Shown here piece by piece: positions 1 through 7,857 of a stretch of DNA of 10,632 nucleotides. Position 1 is the stretch's first letter. Every line of letters begins with the position of its first letter. The notes beneath the pieces are model-generated. The model saw nothing but the letters and a program-made list of their open reading frames with translations. It searched no databases and was not told where the DNA came from. Location of the stretch: the NCBI GenBank assembly GCA_030592205.1, contig JAUVKA010000095.1, positions 1 through 10,632 on the forward strand. The letters are read 5' to 3'. The stretch comes from Bacteroidota bacterium. Lineage in GTDB: Bacteria > Bacteroidota > Bacteroidia > Bacteroidales > UBA12481. Made by a program: the position numbers and the translations under genes.

Positions 1-2
1 AT

Positions 3-1403
3 CTAACATCCGGCAAAACAATCTGGAATGCTCAGGATGCCGCCGCTGATAATTATCCATTTATGGTTTTAACTGCGGCCTTAACTGATAGGGAACTATT
101 TGATGGGAAAATGTTGGATATTCTCCGGAAGGAGACGGAACTGACATCCAGGTTGGGTGCTCTGCCGGACACCTGGTCATTCACGACACAGAACTATGCG
201 AGCCTTGAGGCGAATATTAATAGTATCATGTTTGGTTCATCAGAATACATAAAAGATGGCCTCCTTCCTCTTACTGAATGGCTGGGGAAAAGCCCCTGGT
301 CGGAGAGAATGATAAGTATTCTGGATGAAATGTGGGCCCGGGCAATGGTTGAAACGGATTTCGGCAAAATCGTTTCAACTAATATGGAGGTCAATGGAGA
401 AATGCTGCAGGCCTTGTCGAGGATATACTGGATGATGGGTGATCAGAAATACCTCGATTGGGCTATTAGAATTGGCGATTATTATCTTCTTGGTAATCAG
501 CACCCCACAAGAGATTTCGACAGGTTGAAACTTCGAGATCATGGCTGCGAAATCGTATCGGGATTATGTGAGTTATATGCAGGCTTAAACGAGGTAAATC
601 AATCTAAAAAAGCTGAATATGAGGCTCCTGTTCATGAGATGTTGGATCGGATACTGGAAGTCGGTCGTAACGAGGATGGTCTGTTTTACAATGCCGTGAA
701 TCCAAAAACCGGAGAGGTTTTAGATAAAAGGATGTCGGACAATTTTGGCTATAATCTGAATGGATTATATACAGTTTATTTAGTAGATGGAACTGACGAA
801 TATCGACAGGCAGCACTTAAAATACTGGGCTCTCTGAAAGGGAAATATGAATGTTTCCTTTGGGAAGGAAGAGGGGGTACCGGAAGTGCAGACGGTTATG
901 CAGATGCTATTGAAGGAGCATTGAACATTTACAATCGGGAACCCGTTCCTTCTGCTGCTGATTGGATTGATAGTGAGATGCAAGAGATGTGGTCTAAGCA
1001 ACAAGAATCGGGGATCATTGAAGGCTGGCATGGGGATGGAAACTTTGCCCGTACTACTATTATTTACTGTCTTTGGAAAACCCAGGGAATAAGTATTGAT
1101 CCCTGGAGGGAGGACGTTAAATTCGGAGCTGTTGAAGTAGATGGGATTATTTATCTTTCTATTCAAACTGAATCTGTTTGGGAAGGGAAAATTATCTTCG
1201 ATACTCCCCGTCATAAAACAAATCTGAACATGCCTGCCGACTGGCCCAGAATCAACCAATTCCCGGAATGGTTTACCGTTGAAGAAAATCAGGTTTATAA
1301 AATCAAACAGGATGGCAAACCAGAAAAACACAAAGGCTCAGATATGGCCAATGGCATAAATGTCAGCATTAAGAAAGGAGAATCTATTTTTACAATTAAA
1401 TAG
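3..1403 (+). CDS. Conserved protein of unknown function, predicted alpha-helical toroid, 5'-truncated by window edge
   Basis: The reading frame is open from base 3, so the ATG at 63 is not the true start: about 20 residues before it (LTSGKTIWNAQ...) continue in frame and fit the same fold. 466 residues are visible, ending in TAG. The chain is rich in amphipathic helices with repeated aromatic/Gly patterns (EVNGEMLQALSRIYWM, LRDHGCEIVSGLCELY, GSADGYADAIEGALN, GIIEGWHGDGNFARTTIIYC), as in six-hairpin (alpha/alpha) glycosidase-like proteins, followed by a short beta-rich tail from about visible residue 370. From memory, very similar hypothetical proteins occur in Bacteroidota and Planctomycetota near sulfatase and glycosidase genes; no activity is known to me. 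Candidate polar residues sit in the DHGCE and WHGDGN motifs, but assigning catalysis would be a guess. The signal peptide, if any, lies outside the window. It converges on hipA with 48 bases between them. Confidence 0.8.
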   Translation, partial: LTSGKTIWNAQDAAADNYPFMVLTAALTDRELFDGKMLDILRKETELTSRLGALPDTWSFTTQNYASLEANINSIMFGSSEYIKDGLLPLTEWLGKSPWSERMISILDEMWARAMVETDFGKIVSTNMEVNGEMLQALSRIYWMMGDQKYLDWAIRIGDYYLLGNQHPTRDFDRLKLRDHGCEIVSGLCELYAGLNEVNQSKKAEYEAPVHEMLDRILEVGRNEDGLFYNAVNPKTGEVLDKRMSDNFGYNLNGLYTVYLVDGTDEYRQAALKILGSLKGKYECFLWEGRGGTGSADGYADAIEGALNIYNREPVPSAADWIDSEMQEMWSKQQESGIIEGWHGDGNFARTTIIYCLWKTQGISIDPWREDVKFGAVEVDGIIYLSIQTESVWEGKIIFDTPRHKTNLNMPADWPRINQFPEWFTVEENQVYKIKQDGKPEKHKGSDMANGINVSIKKGESIFTIK

Positions 1404-1436
1404 AATTATACAAAAGCCTCTGGCTATCCTAATTCC

Positions 1437-1461
1437 AAAATTATGGATGGCTCATAATTTT
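1437..1461. terminator. Bidirectional hairpin terminator between convergent genes
   Basis: A perfect 9-bp inverted repeat AAAATTATG / CATAATTTT (1437-1445 and 1453-1461) encloses a 7-base loop and is followed by T on the plus strand, giving a TTTTT run. It lies between two convergent stop codons and its loop overlaps the hipA stop at 1452-1454. The position and symmetry fit a shared rho-independent terminator. The stem is almost all A-T, so its strength is uncertain. Confidence 0.6.
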
Positions 1462-2729
1462 TCAAAGAAAGCTTTGGCCTTCAGCTCAATCTCTTGTCGG
1501 GATAAATTATATTTTTTGGCAATTTCTTTCCAAGTTTTAACACTTTCCAAAACCTGTTTAATAATACTGTTTGCCATAGGTTTCTTAAGCATAAAATACT
1601 CACTCACACTCATTGCCAGACCAAGATCCAAAGAATTGTCATTTTCAGAGATGTTCAATTTTAACCCCTTACCTGTTTCAACAGGATTCATATCAAAAGC
1701 CGGAGAAAGTATCCATCCTTGACTTGTTAGGATAAAACCATGATTTCTAAGATGATCATCCACATTTGAAACACAGATATTAAACACAATCCTTCTCCAT
1801 AGTTCGTGAAGATCTTTAGTCACTTCTGCTCCGTTTCTGATCAGAAACTCTGCCAATTCAAGATAACTAAGTCCATCTTTGTAACTCTGTCCATCACTGT
1901 ATGACAACATTGTCATAGCAGAAGCATAGTGAATCCTACCACCGTTCATTGTTCTGTCAAATCTTTTTGAAAAAAATGTATGGTGATGACTGCTGAGCTT
2001 CTTTGCCATTGACTCAGGAACATTTAGTCCGGCATTTGCAGCTAATTCCATCGTAAGCATCTCCCATGCACCCACATTAAAATCATCATTGGCGCTGGGA
2101 AACTTGGCAATCCATAAATTACCCTTTTTGTCCTTAATACCAGCCTTAGGTCTTGCGCCGCCCAATGAGGATCCGGGTGCAATAAGAACATTTAACCATT
2201 TATCATATTCGGGATCATCGATAATATCGTTAGATTCCAGTCGCAGACTTATTTCCTCAAGATCCCTTACAGTGGTCCAGGGGGGAATAGACAAATCTTT
2301 ACTGTCATTCATGAATGGCCCTGCAGGATCCTCCTTAAATCTTAAGCCACCAATCCTTTGCTGGTCGTAAACACCCAATAAGTAGTCTGTCTCAAAAAGA
2401 TTCTTTTCTCTATACCCTTCCTTTCGGGCGAGTGCTGCCTCCTTCCTTCGCATCAGGACGCGACCCCACCTGTCTGGTGATGAATCGAGAAACAAACCAA
2501 AATTCTTCTTCGACTCTATATTCAGATATTGAGGACCTGTATACAAATGAAGATCAGGATCAAGTAACTGGGCAGATCCTGATTTCAACCAATCCTCATC
2601 ATACTCAAATGAAAAAACCTCCTGTCCCCTGATTCTCTCAGAACAAAGCATTCCCATGAGTTTAGGACCATCAATTCCTCGCCAGTCAGAATAAACAAAA
2701 ATTTCCCTATTTGCTAATGTATTCCTCAT
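1452..2729 (-). CDS. hipA: HipA-type serine/threonine kinase, toxin of a hipBA module
   Basis: 425 residues, close to full-length E. coli HipA. An N-terminal HipA subdomain (about 8-115, with SSPDRWGR at 83-90) precedes the kinase fold. Visible motifs are the Gly-rich loop GSSLGGARPK (186-195), whose Ser188 aligns with the autophosphorylated Ser150 of E. coli HipA; WIAKF with the ATP-contacting Lys209; SKRFDR (254-259); the catalytic loop NVDDHLRN (322-329), where Asp324 matches the catalytic Asp and Asn329 the Mg ligand; and AFDMNP (344-349) with the metal-binding Asp346. All residues needed for activity appear intact. Members of the family phosphorylate translation factors or tRNA synthetases (GltX for E. 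coli HipA); the target here cannot be read from sequence. The start lies 5 bases after the hipB stop (TAA ACAAA ATG), so the genes are co-transcribed and probably translationally coupled. Alignments to E. coli residues are from memory. Confidence 0.93.
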   Translation of the reverse strand: MRNTLANREIFVYSDWRGIDGPKLMGMLCSERIRGQEVFSFEYDEDWLKSGSAQLLDPDLHLYTGPQYLNIESKKNFGLFLDSSPDRWGRVLMRRKEAALARKEGYREKNLFETDYLLGVYDQQRIGGLRFKEDPAGPFMNDSKDLSIPPWTTVRDLEEISLRLESNDIIDDPEYDKWLNVLIAPGSSLGGARPKAGIKDKKGNLWIAKFPSANDDFNVGAWEMLTMELAANAGLNVPESMAKKLSSHHHTFFSKRFDRTMNGGRIHYASAMTMLSYSDGQSYKDGLSYLELAEFLIRNGAEVTKDLHELWRRIVFNICVSNVDDHLRNHGFILTSQGWILSPAFDMNPVETGKGLKLNISENDNSLDLGLAMSVSEYFMLKKPMANSIIKQVLESVKTWKEIAKKYNLSRQEIELKAKAFFEKL

Positions 2730-2734
2730 TTTGT

Positions 2735-3052
2735 TTAAGTACGTGACCTTGGTGCTCGTCTTTTTACGTATAGATTAGCATCCTGTAATTTTCTGCCCAG
2801 AACATCATCCTTCGCAACCTCTAATATATCTTCCTCCAGGCCTAAAACCATTAATACCTTTAGATAGGAGCCTATACTTACCGAGGACAAGCCTTTTTCG
2901 ATTGAAAGCAGTGTGGATCTGCTAATGTCCGACCTTTCTGAAACCTGTACTGTACTATACCTCCTCCTCAGTCTGGCTAATTTAATATTAGTGCCAAAAT
3001 TCTTGAGAATCCTCTCCATCTTTGGGAGTAAAACAATTTTCTCCTTTGTCAT
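2735..3052 (-). CDS. hipB: HipB-like Xre-family repressor/antitoxin
   Basis: 105 residues from the ATG at 3052. A helix-turn-helix of the Xre/Cro type covers about residues 20-72, with recognition region SERSDISRSTLLSIEKG and the usual following helix SIGSYLKVLMVLGL. The tail (LGRKLQDANL then basic KRRAPRSR) resembles the C-terminal ends of Bacteroidota HipB-like proteins. Family role: bind and neutralise HipA and repress the operon. A start at 3082, 10 residues longer, is possible, but it would lie upstream of the TATATTTG promoter-like element at 3071-3078, so 3052 is preferred. It is the first gene of the pair, with hipA 5 bases downstream. The start codon sits within a large inverted repeat, which fits autoregulation. 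Confidence 0.88.
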   Translation of the reverse strand: MTKEKIVLLPKMERILKNFGTNIKLARLRRRYSTVQVSERSDISRSTLLSIEKGLSSVSIGSYLKVLMVLGLEEDILEVAKDDVLGRKLQDANLYVKRRAPRSRT

Positions 3053-3107
3053 AATGTCTAATATATTATACAAATATAGCATTTTTGCATGATATATTAG
3101 GCATTAT
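3051..3107. promoter_or_regulatory. Candidate hipBA operator: 16-bp inverted repeat around the promoter
   Basis: ATAATGTCTAATATAT at 3051-3066 is matched on the other strand by ATAATGCCTAATATAT (3107-3092), 15 of 16 bases, with a 25-base spacer. The spacer holds the predicted -7 element. One arm covers the predicted transcription start and the hipB ATG; the other lies over the expected -33 region. The left arm also contains the perfect palindrome TAATATATTA (3059-3068). HipB-type repressors are known to bind symmetric sites in their own promoters; that this repeat is such a site is inference. Confidence 0.6.
3071..3078 (-). promoter_or_regulatory. Predicted Bacteroidota -7 promoter element for hipBA
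   Basis: On the minus strand the sequence reads TATATTTG, an exact match to the Bacteroidota -7 consensus TAnnTTTG. Transcription would start near 3064-3066, leaving a leader of about 12-14 bases before the ATG at 3052. I see no clear TTTG at the -33 position, so the promoter may be weak or the call wrong. Confidence 0.5.
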
Positions 3108-3136
3108 CAAAAATAAAATGTTGACGTCCGACTCTT

Positions 3137-4510
3137 TTAGAAGATGCTGTAGAGTAGAGTGGCTCTTACATTATGAAAGAAATTTGATCTGGTTCTTGGA
3201 CTATCATCATGATAATAATAGGCACTATTTCGATCATATCCATAATTCAAACGATACTTGAAATTAAGCCTTAGCTGTGGAGAAAAATAATAATTTGCAT
3301 TTAATTCCAGCTTAGGTGCTAGTCTTAATTCAGTTAGCCAATGAATTCCATCCTCATCGGGATTATTAACAATATTAACTTGGCCACCACATGTCAATCC
3401 AATTGTTGTTCTGGAATTGGGGTAATAATAATATGAATAGTTAATGTCATTCTCCCAATTTGAAAGCCAGGGTTTGGTGCTATTATTTATTGCATATTTA
3501 ATTTCTGGAAGAGAGGTTAAATGATAAACACTTGATAACGAAAAAGATTTTTGCCAATGAAGATTTACAGGTACCTCCCACCTAACTTGAACCATGGGAC
3601 TAAATATCAATTCATTGAAATAATACTCCAATAGTCCAAGCTCATACTTTCCCTCCTCCGATTTCCAGTCATGAATATTGGGGTTCCAAGTATTAATTCC
3701 AGCTGAGATTTGCTTCCCCGACCATCTTTGCGGACCCGATGAATATCCCCAATTATCAGATAAAACTGTGAAATATTGAATATCGGATTCCCCTATAAGC
3801 TCCATTCCTTTTAACAACGAATCCATTGACTGTAGCTCATAAATTCCACGAATTCTGTGGTCGAAGAATCTCTTTTTTCGTAATTTGGATATTTTGGCAG
3901 CTATTTGTAAAACCTCCTGATTATCAGGCAATCTCAAAAGCAGACTTTTCTTTTGTAGATCTTCTAAAATATAAATTGCTAAACGTGAATCTTCAACAGG
4001 CTCTATTCTACCCTTTCCGACTTGGACAGGTATTGAAAAGAATGCATATCGGGAGGGCTGGCCATACCAATTTGTAGCTCTAGTATGAAAATTAATATCC
4101 ACTCCGATAAACCAGTCCTTTATAAAGTAGAATTTATTTTGCGAATTAACGTCCAAATCAGAATTGTAACTCTTCTTTAGATCCATCGTATCTTCTCTAT
4201 TTATTAACCATTCCAGTGATCCCGATAAGACATAATCCACTGAAAGACTTCCTTGATAATTACTTTTATTTCTGAATCTATAATAATTAAACTCCGTCTG
4301 AGCCCATACATTTTTTTTACTTCTATTGTTAGGATTAGAATTAATCTGATCATCCAATGCACTTTGCTCTCCAGATAAATCAAATGTAAAATCAAGTTTA
4401 TTTATTGTAATATCCGGCAATTTATAGCTGCTCAAATCAAAATTACTAAGCTGCGAAAATGAAAAAATAGGCATAGCAAGGCCAATGGCCAAAATCAAGA
4501 GTTTTTTCAT
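3137..4510 (-). CDS. Predicted outer-membrane beta-barrel protein of unknown function
   Basis: 457 residues. A Sec signal peptide is clear: MKK, then a hydrophobic stretch to about residue 17, with likely cleavage after FSFS or FSFSQ. The C-terminal half is a run of alternating polar/aromatic strands (about 300-457), and the protein ends in Phe (LLYSIF), as expected for a beta-barrel inserted by the BAM machinery. Between the early strands (65-165) and the later ones lies a charged helical stretch (about 165-240, VGKGRIEPVEDSRLAIYILE and onward to FFDHRIRGIYEL). Its GRI-E-V-D-RLA ... R-FFD-R pattern occurs, from memory, in uncharacterised Bacteroidota outer-membrane proteins. Function and substrate are unknown; porin, adhesin or assembly roles are all open. 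It lies 111 bases downstream of the GH116-like gene on the same strand, so it may be read from that gene's transcript or from its own promoter. An upstream tandem CAATTGTTC repeat is the only regulatory hint. Confidence 0.78.
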   Translation of the reverse strand: MKKLLILAIGLAMPIFSFSQLSNFDLSSYKLPDITINKLDFTFDLSGEQSALDDQINSNPNNRSKKNVWAQTEFNYYRFRNKSNYQGSLSVDYVLSGSLEWLINREDTMDLKKSYNSDLDVNSQNKFYFIKDWFIGVDINFHTRATNWYGQPSRYAFFSIPVQVGKGRIEPVEDSRLAIYILEDLQKKSLLLRLPDNQEVLQIAAKISKLRKKRFFDHRIRGIYELQSMDSLLKGMELIGESDIQYFTVLSDNWGYSSGPQRWSGKQISAGINTWNPNIHDWKSEEGKYELGLLEYYFNELIFSPMVQVRWEVPVNLHWQKSFSLSSVYHLTSLPEIKYAINNSTKPWLSNWENDINYSYYYYPNSRTTIGLTCGGQVNIVNNPDEDGIHWLTELRLAPKLELNANYYFSPQLRLNFKYRLNYGYDRNSAYYYHDDSPRTRSNFFHNVRATLLYSIF

Positions 4511-4547
4511 GATCTTATTGGTTTAGGAGTTACAATTTCTATGTAAA

Positions 4548-4566
4548 GAACAATTGGGAACAATTG
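4548..4566. repeat. Tandem 9-bp direct repeat upstream of the outer-membrane protein gene
   Basis: GAACAATTG occurs at 4548-4556 and again at 4558-4566, a period of exactly 10 bases (about one helical turn). Each copy holds the palindrome CAATTG. It lies 38-56 bases upstream of the start codon at 4510. It could be a pair of regulator half-sites on one face of the helix, but the repeat is short and chance is possible. Confidence 0.35.
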
Positions 4567-4621
4567 CCTTTCACAACTATCATGCCACTACTAACATTAG
4601 CTTTTTGCCTTTGCTAAATAA

Positions 4622-7600
4622 TCAGCTAACAAATTCCAGAAAAAGCTTTTCTCCTGCATAAATATTCAGCTCGCTAAAGTTTAGGCGGATTTTACCACCA
4701 CCATGTGAAGAAGTCTCCACTGGTCGGAGTTTTTCCTGATGAAACATTTTTATCTGGCCTGATGCATAAGAATCAGGAATTCGAAGTACAATCTCATTTA
4801 GCTTAAGCTGACCATATTTAAGATCAATCTGAAAAATTAATTTATTTTGATTTTCTTTTTGTGAATAGCTTCCCCATCCTTCAGCTGTTACAAAAGGAGC
4901 CTTGAAATCCTCCGGTGTAAGTCGTGGGTCAAATTCTATCATTCCTTTTGGACCGTGATAATTAAATCCACATACAGACTGGAACACACCATAGCTGGCC
5001 ATGGCACGTGCGTAATGGTCGGAGCACTCAATTTCGTTATATGGATTTCTAAGATGGGCATTATACCTGTCGTGAATAGCCCTGCTGACAGCCAATCCGT
5101 TCTGAAGAATATCAGGATTATCAATCCCCTCGAAAACCATCTGAGAGGCAGCCTGCCATTCAAAACCGCTCATGCATTCATTGAAATACATGAACTGCCA
5201 CTGGTCTTCCCATTTATCCCGCTTGCCACCCTTTGGCCAGGTGCACATCAATAAACCGCCATCACCAGCCATCGCATACCAACGGCCGGCCTTGAAATGC
5301 CGTCTGAATGGTCCAACATCTGGAACAAAGTTATATCTCCATAATGACCTTAAGGCCGTCAATTGCTTCTCGCGGTCAAAAATAGAACCCAAGCCCACCC
5401 AGTGAGCCCATGATTGTCCGAAAATCTGATCAATATAACAACCTGTACCCACACCGATCACATCTTTATGCTCAGGATCTTCGAGTTGGAAGAAAAATTC
5501 TCCGTTGAATAATTCCAGTATGTTTTCAGCCCCTTTGTCAGCAATGGAAGAGCATTTTCCGGCAAATTTGAAATCACCCATTTCAGTCGCCATTTTCTCT
5601 CCGGCACGTAAAGCAGATATATAAAGAGAAGAGATAAAGCTGATCTTGCCATACCATGATGCATCCAGAGTATTCGGCTGTGACCCTTCCAAAATGCCGT
5701 CGAGGTCAATATCCTGGTCGATCATGTATTGGAGTGACTTCCTTATGGCAGTCCAGTTTCTTTGCAGAAAAGCATCATCAACCGACATAAGGTGCTCCCT
5801 GTAGGCACCAAGAATTCTACCGCATTGTCCGTCGAATGCCGGGCCCATTGAAGATTCAAGCAAAGCCCGGTAGCCAATCTCTCCATTTTCTTTAAGCGCC
5901 ATTCCAAAATCTACCCGCTCACGTTGATCTCGCTCAATCTCAGGGAATAAGCGGCCAACAGCCTGGGCATAATGCCAAACATGAGTACAGGTGCCAGTAC
6001 AGCAACCTATACCTTCCCAGGCCCAGAATCTACCATCATGATGACGGTAACATGTGGTTGTAGCCAGTGTTGATGTATTTGCCATAGATCGATCCAGAAG
6101 CCAGTAAGGCAGGCTTGAATCATACCAGGTTTTTACCCACTTGCGTGTTGCACCCAAAAGTTTATTCTGATTTGATACTATATATCCCGCAACATCCAGG
6201 GCCGAATCAAATCGGGCTGCATAAGAATGTCCCACTTTCACTCCACCAAAATCACGCCCATAAAAATTCGGAAAATGCCAGGTGAAGGCGAAATCTACCT
6301 TAATCTCCTGTCCGGGATCGATATTATTTTTAACTGCTATTTCGCCTGTCAGGCTATCTGACAGCTGATCACTAACAACCTTTTTCTTAGCATTTTGCTT
6401 TGTGTCGGCTGTAGCGGATATTGATTTTCCATCCAAAACAGATAAACAGAATGTTCCAAAATCCCGGAGTTCTGATAAAGGCTTGCTTTCCGGGGCTGAA
6501 TCGCTAAAAACAATATGATCCACACCAATATTTCCCCATCCCTCACTTACATTATCCACTATTTCCAGCCTAGCCTCCCGGCCCTCCCATTGTCCAACTT
6601 TGATACCTGCCAGCTCCATCGTATTATTATTCTTGCCGGTAACTGAAGCCTTAATTTCTCCATCAATCAGTAGGTTAACACAGGTTCTTCCCTTATGAGC
6701 CCCTCCACCAACATAAAAATTGATATACTCCCGCTCAATTTTAAAAACCGGACTCGTCAATGAGCAGGTCTGCTGATCTTTTTCTCCTACCTCACTGCCC
6801 GGTGCTGAAGCATGACTATTAACTACCCGGTCTCCTTCGCCTCCAACATTCCCCTGGTAATCGGGGATATCACTTTTCAGAACCGGTCCTGCTCCAAAGG
6901 ATTTCCCCTTGGCCGTCCAATCTCCATAGTCCTCAGATTCAAAATTCTCAAAAAGAATATCTTTTCTTCCCTTATTTTTCTTGGTTGAGGCTGGCAGAGC
7001 TTCGCATAACAAGGAAGTCATGTTTTTTGATCTAACTATCCTGTTTTGTCGATGCCCAATGTAATCAGAAGCAGAATCGATACATACCGGGTTTTCAACA
7101 AATCCCCGGATACTGCATTCAACTTCTTTGTCTGATTTGTTGATCAGGGTATAGCTCATCACCGTAGCCGGCAGAGACGATTCATCGGCATTCAAGGGAA
7201 TAAAAGGTGAAAAAGCTTCCAAAACCACTTCAACAGGACATTCAGGATCAGTAAACCTGATTCGTGCCATAGGATATCTGCCATCAAACTCAATATTTTT
7301 AAATCCCTTTTGGTTAATTGGTCTGACCTTATCTCCGATTAGCAATTCAAAGCCCTGTTCAAAGGGCGATTGAATAGTGGCCGGTTCAACAAAATTGGCC
7401 CCATCCCTGTTCCTGACAGTTTTTCCTTCCACTTCGATTGTTCGGGCCTGGATTCCTTCCTGATCACGGTTAAAAATATCCCAAAGCCACAGTCGACCAT
7501 CTCCCGAGAGATAAACCGTACCTGCAAAAAGTCCTCCAACAGGCATCCCGATATGCTTCAGGGCTTCCGGATCAGAATAAGTCTCTTTATTCCCTCTTTC

Positions 7601-7810
7601 AAAAAGTGAGGCCACCCATTTAGGATCCAGTTTTTTATCGGCCGGGATATATTTCAGATAATCATTTTCATCGAATGGCCCTGCAAAAACAGGCATCCCC
7701 GGAATCATCAACATTGAGGCTCCTAGCGCCGATTTTTTCAAAAATTCCCGACGGTCGATATTGGGCTTGTCATTATTACAAGAGCAGTTATTGTCTTTGC
7801 AGTTGTCCAT
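4622..7810 (-). CDS. Tat-exported GH116-family beta-glycosidase-like enzyme with inserted beta-sandwich module
   Basis: 1062 residues, larger than typical bacterial GH116 proteins. The N-terminus carries a twin-arginine signal (DRREFLKK, 19-26, then a hydrophobic stretch to about 43), so it is exported folded. The GH116 N-terminal domain opens with GMPVGGLFAGTVYLSGDG (88-105) and continues to about 545, interrupted at about 286-438 by a module resembling the beta-sandwich seen at GH32 C-termini (FENFESEDYGDW ... FYVGGGAHKGRTCVNLLIDG ... IGVDHIVFSDS). The (alpha/alpha)6 catalytic domain follows. Glu599 (FWAWEGIG) aligns with the GH116 nucleophile in the YLEG motif, and Asp716 (QPNTLDASWYG) with the acid/base in NTYD. 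ECSDHYARAMASYGV (928-942) is a family C-terminal motif. Known GH116 members act on beta-glucosides, beta-xylosides or N-acetylglucosaminides; the substrate here is unknown. Oddities are a Cys-rich stretch just after the nucleophile (GCCTGTCTHVW) and a Cys-rich leader (CKDNNCSC). I see no convincing promoter. Catalytic assignments are by recalled motif, not alignment. Confidence 0.85.
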   Translation of the reverse strand: MDNCKDNNCSCNNDKPNIDRREFLKKSALGASMLMIPGMPVFAGPFDENDYLKYIPADKKLDPKWVASLFERGNKETYSDPEALKHIGMPVGGLFAGTVYLSGDGRLWLWDIFNRDQEGIQARTIEVEGKTVRNRDGANFVEPATIQSPFEQGFELLIGDKVRPINQKGFKNIEFDGRYPMARIRFTDPECPVEVVLEAFSPFIPLNADESSLPATVMSYTLINKSDKEVECSIRGFVENPVCIDSASDYIGHRQNRIVRSKNMTSLLCEALPASTKKNKGRKDILFENFESEDYGDWTAKGKSFGAGPVLKSDIPDYQGNVGGEGDRVVNSHASAPGSEVGEKDQQTCSLTSPVFKIEREYINFYVGGGAHKGRTCVNLLIDGEIKASVTGKNNNTMELAGIKVGQWEGREARLEIVDNVSEGWGNIGVDHIVFSDSAPESKPLSELRDFGTFCLSVLDGKSISATADTKQNAKKKVVSDQLSDSLTGEIAVKNNIDPGQEIKVDFAFTWHFPNFYGRDFGGVKVGHSYAARFDSALDVAGYIVSNQNKLLGATRKWVKTWYDSSLPYWLLDRSMANTSTLATTTCYRHHDGRFWAWEGIGCCTGTCTHVWHYAQAVGRLFPEIERDQRERVDFGMALKENGEIGYRALLESSMGPAFDGQCGRILGAYREHLMSVDDAFLQRNWTAIRKSLQYMIDQDIDLDGILEGSQPNTLDASWYGKISFISSLYISALRAGEKMATEMGDFKFAGKCSSIADKGAENILELFNGEFFFQLEDPEHKDVIGVGTGCYIDQIFGQSWAHWVGLGSIFDREKQLTALRSLWRYNFVPDVGPFRRHFKAGRWYAMAGDGGLLMCTWPKGGKRDKWEDQWQFMYFNECMSGFEWQAASQMVFEGIDNPDILQNGLAVSRAIHDRYNAHLRNPYNEIECSDHYARAMASYGVFQSVCGFNYHGPKGMIEFDPRLTPEDFKAPFVTAEGWGSYSQKENQNKLIFQIDLKYGQLKLNEIVLRIPDSYASGQIKMFHQEKLRPVETSSHGGGKIRLNFSELNIYAGEKLFLEFVS

Positions 7811-7857
7811 AGTAGGTGCAATTGGTTTATTTTGATCTAAAATTAACTCTTATTTAT

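Noticed and set aside
780..1331. 183-residue minus-strand open frame
   Set aside because: It is antisense to a clearly conserved plus-strand protein, has no recognisable motif and reads like a shadow frame.
4598..4617. TTAGC / GCTAA stem after the GH116-like stop as a terminator
   Set aside because: Only 5 bp of stem with an 11-base loop and no following T-run on the minus strand.
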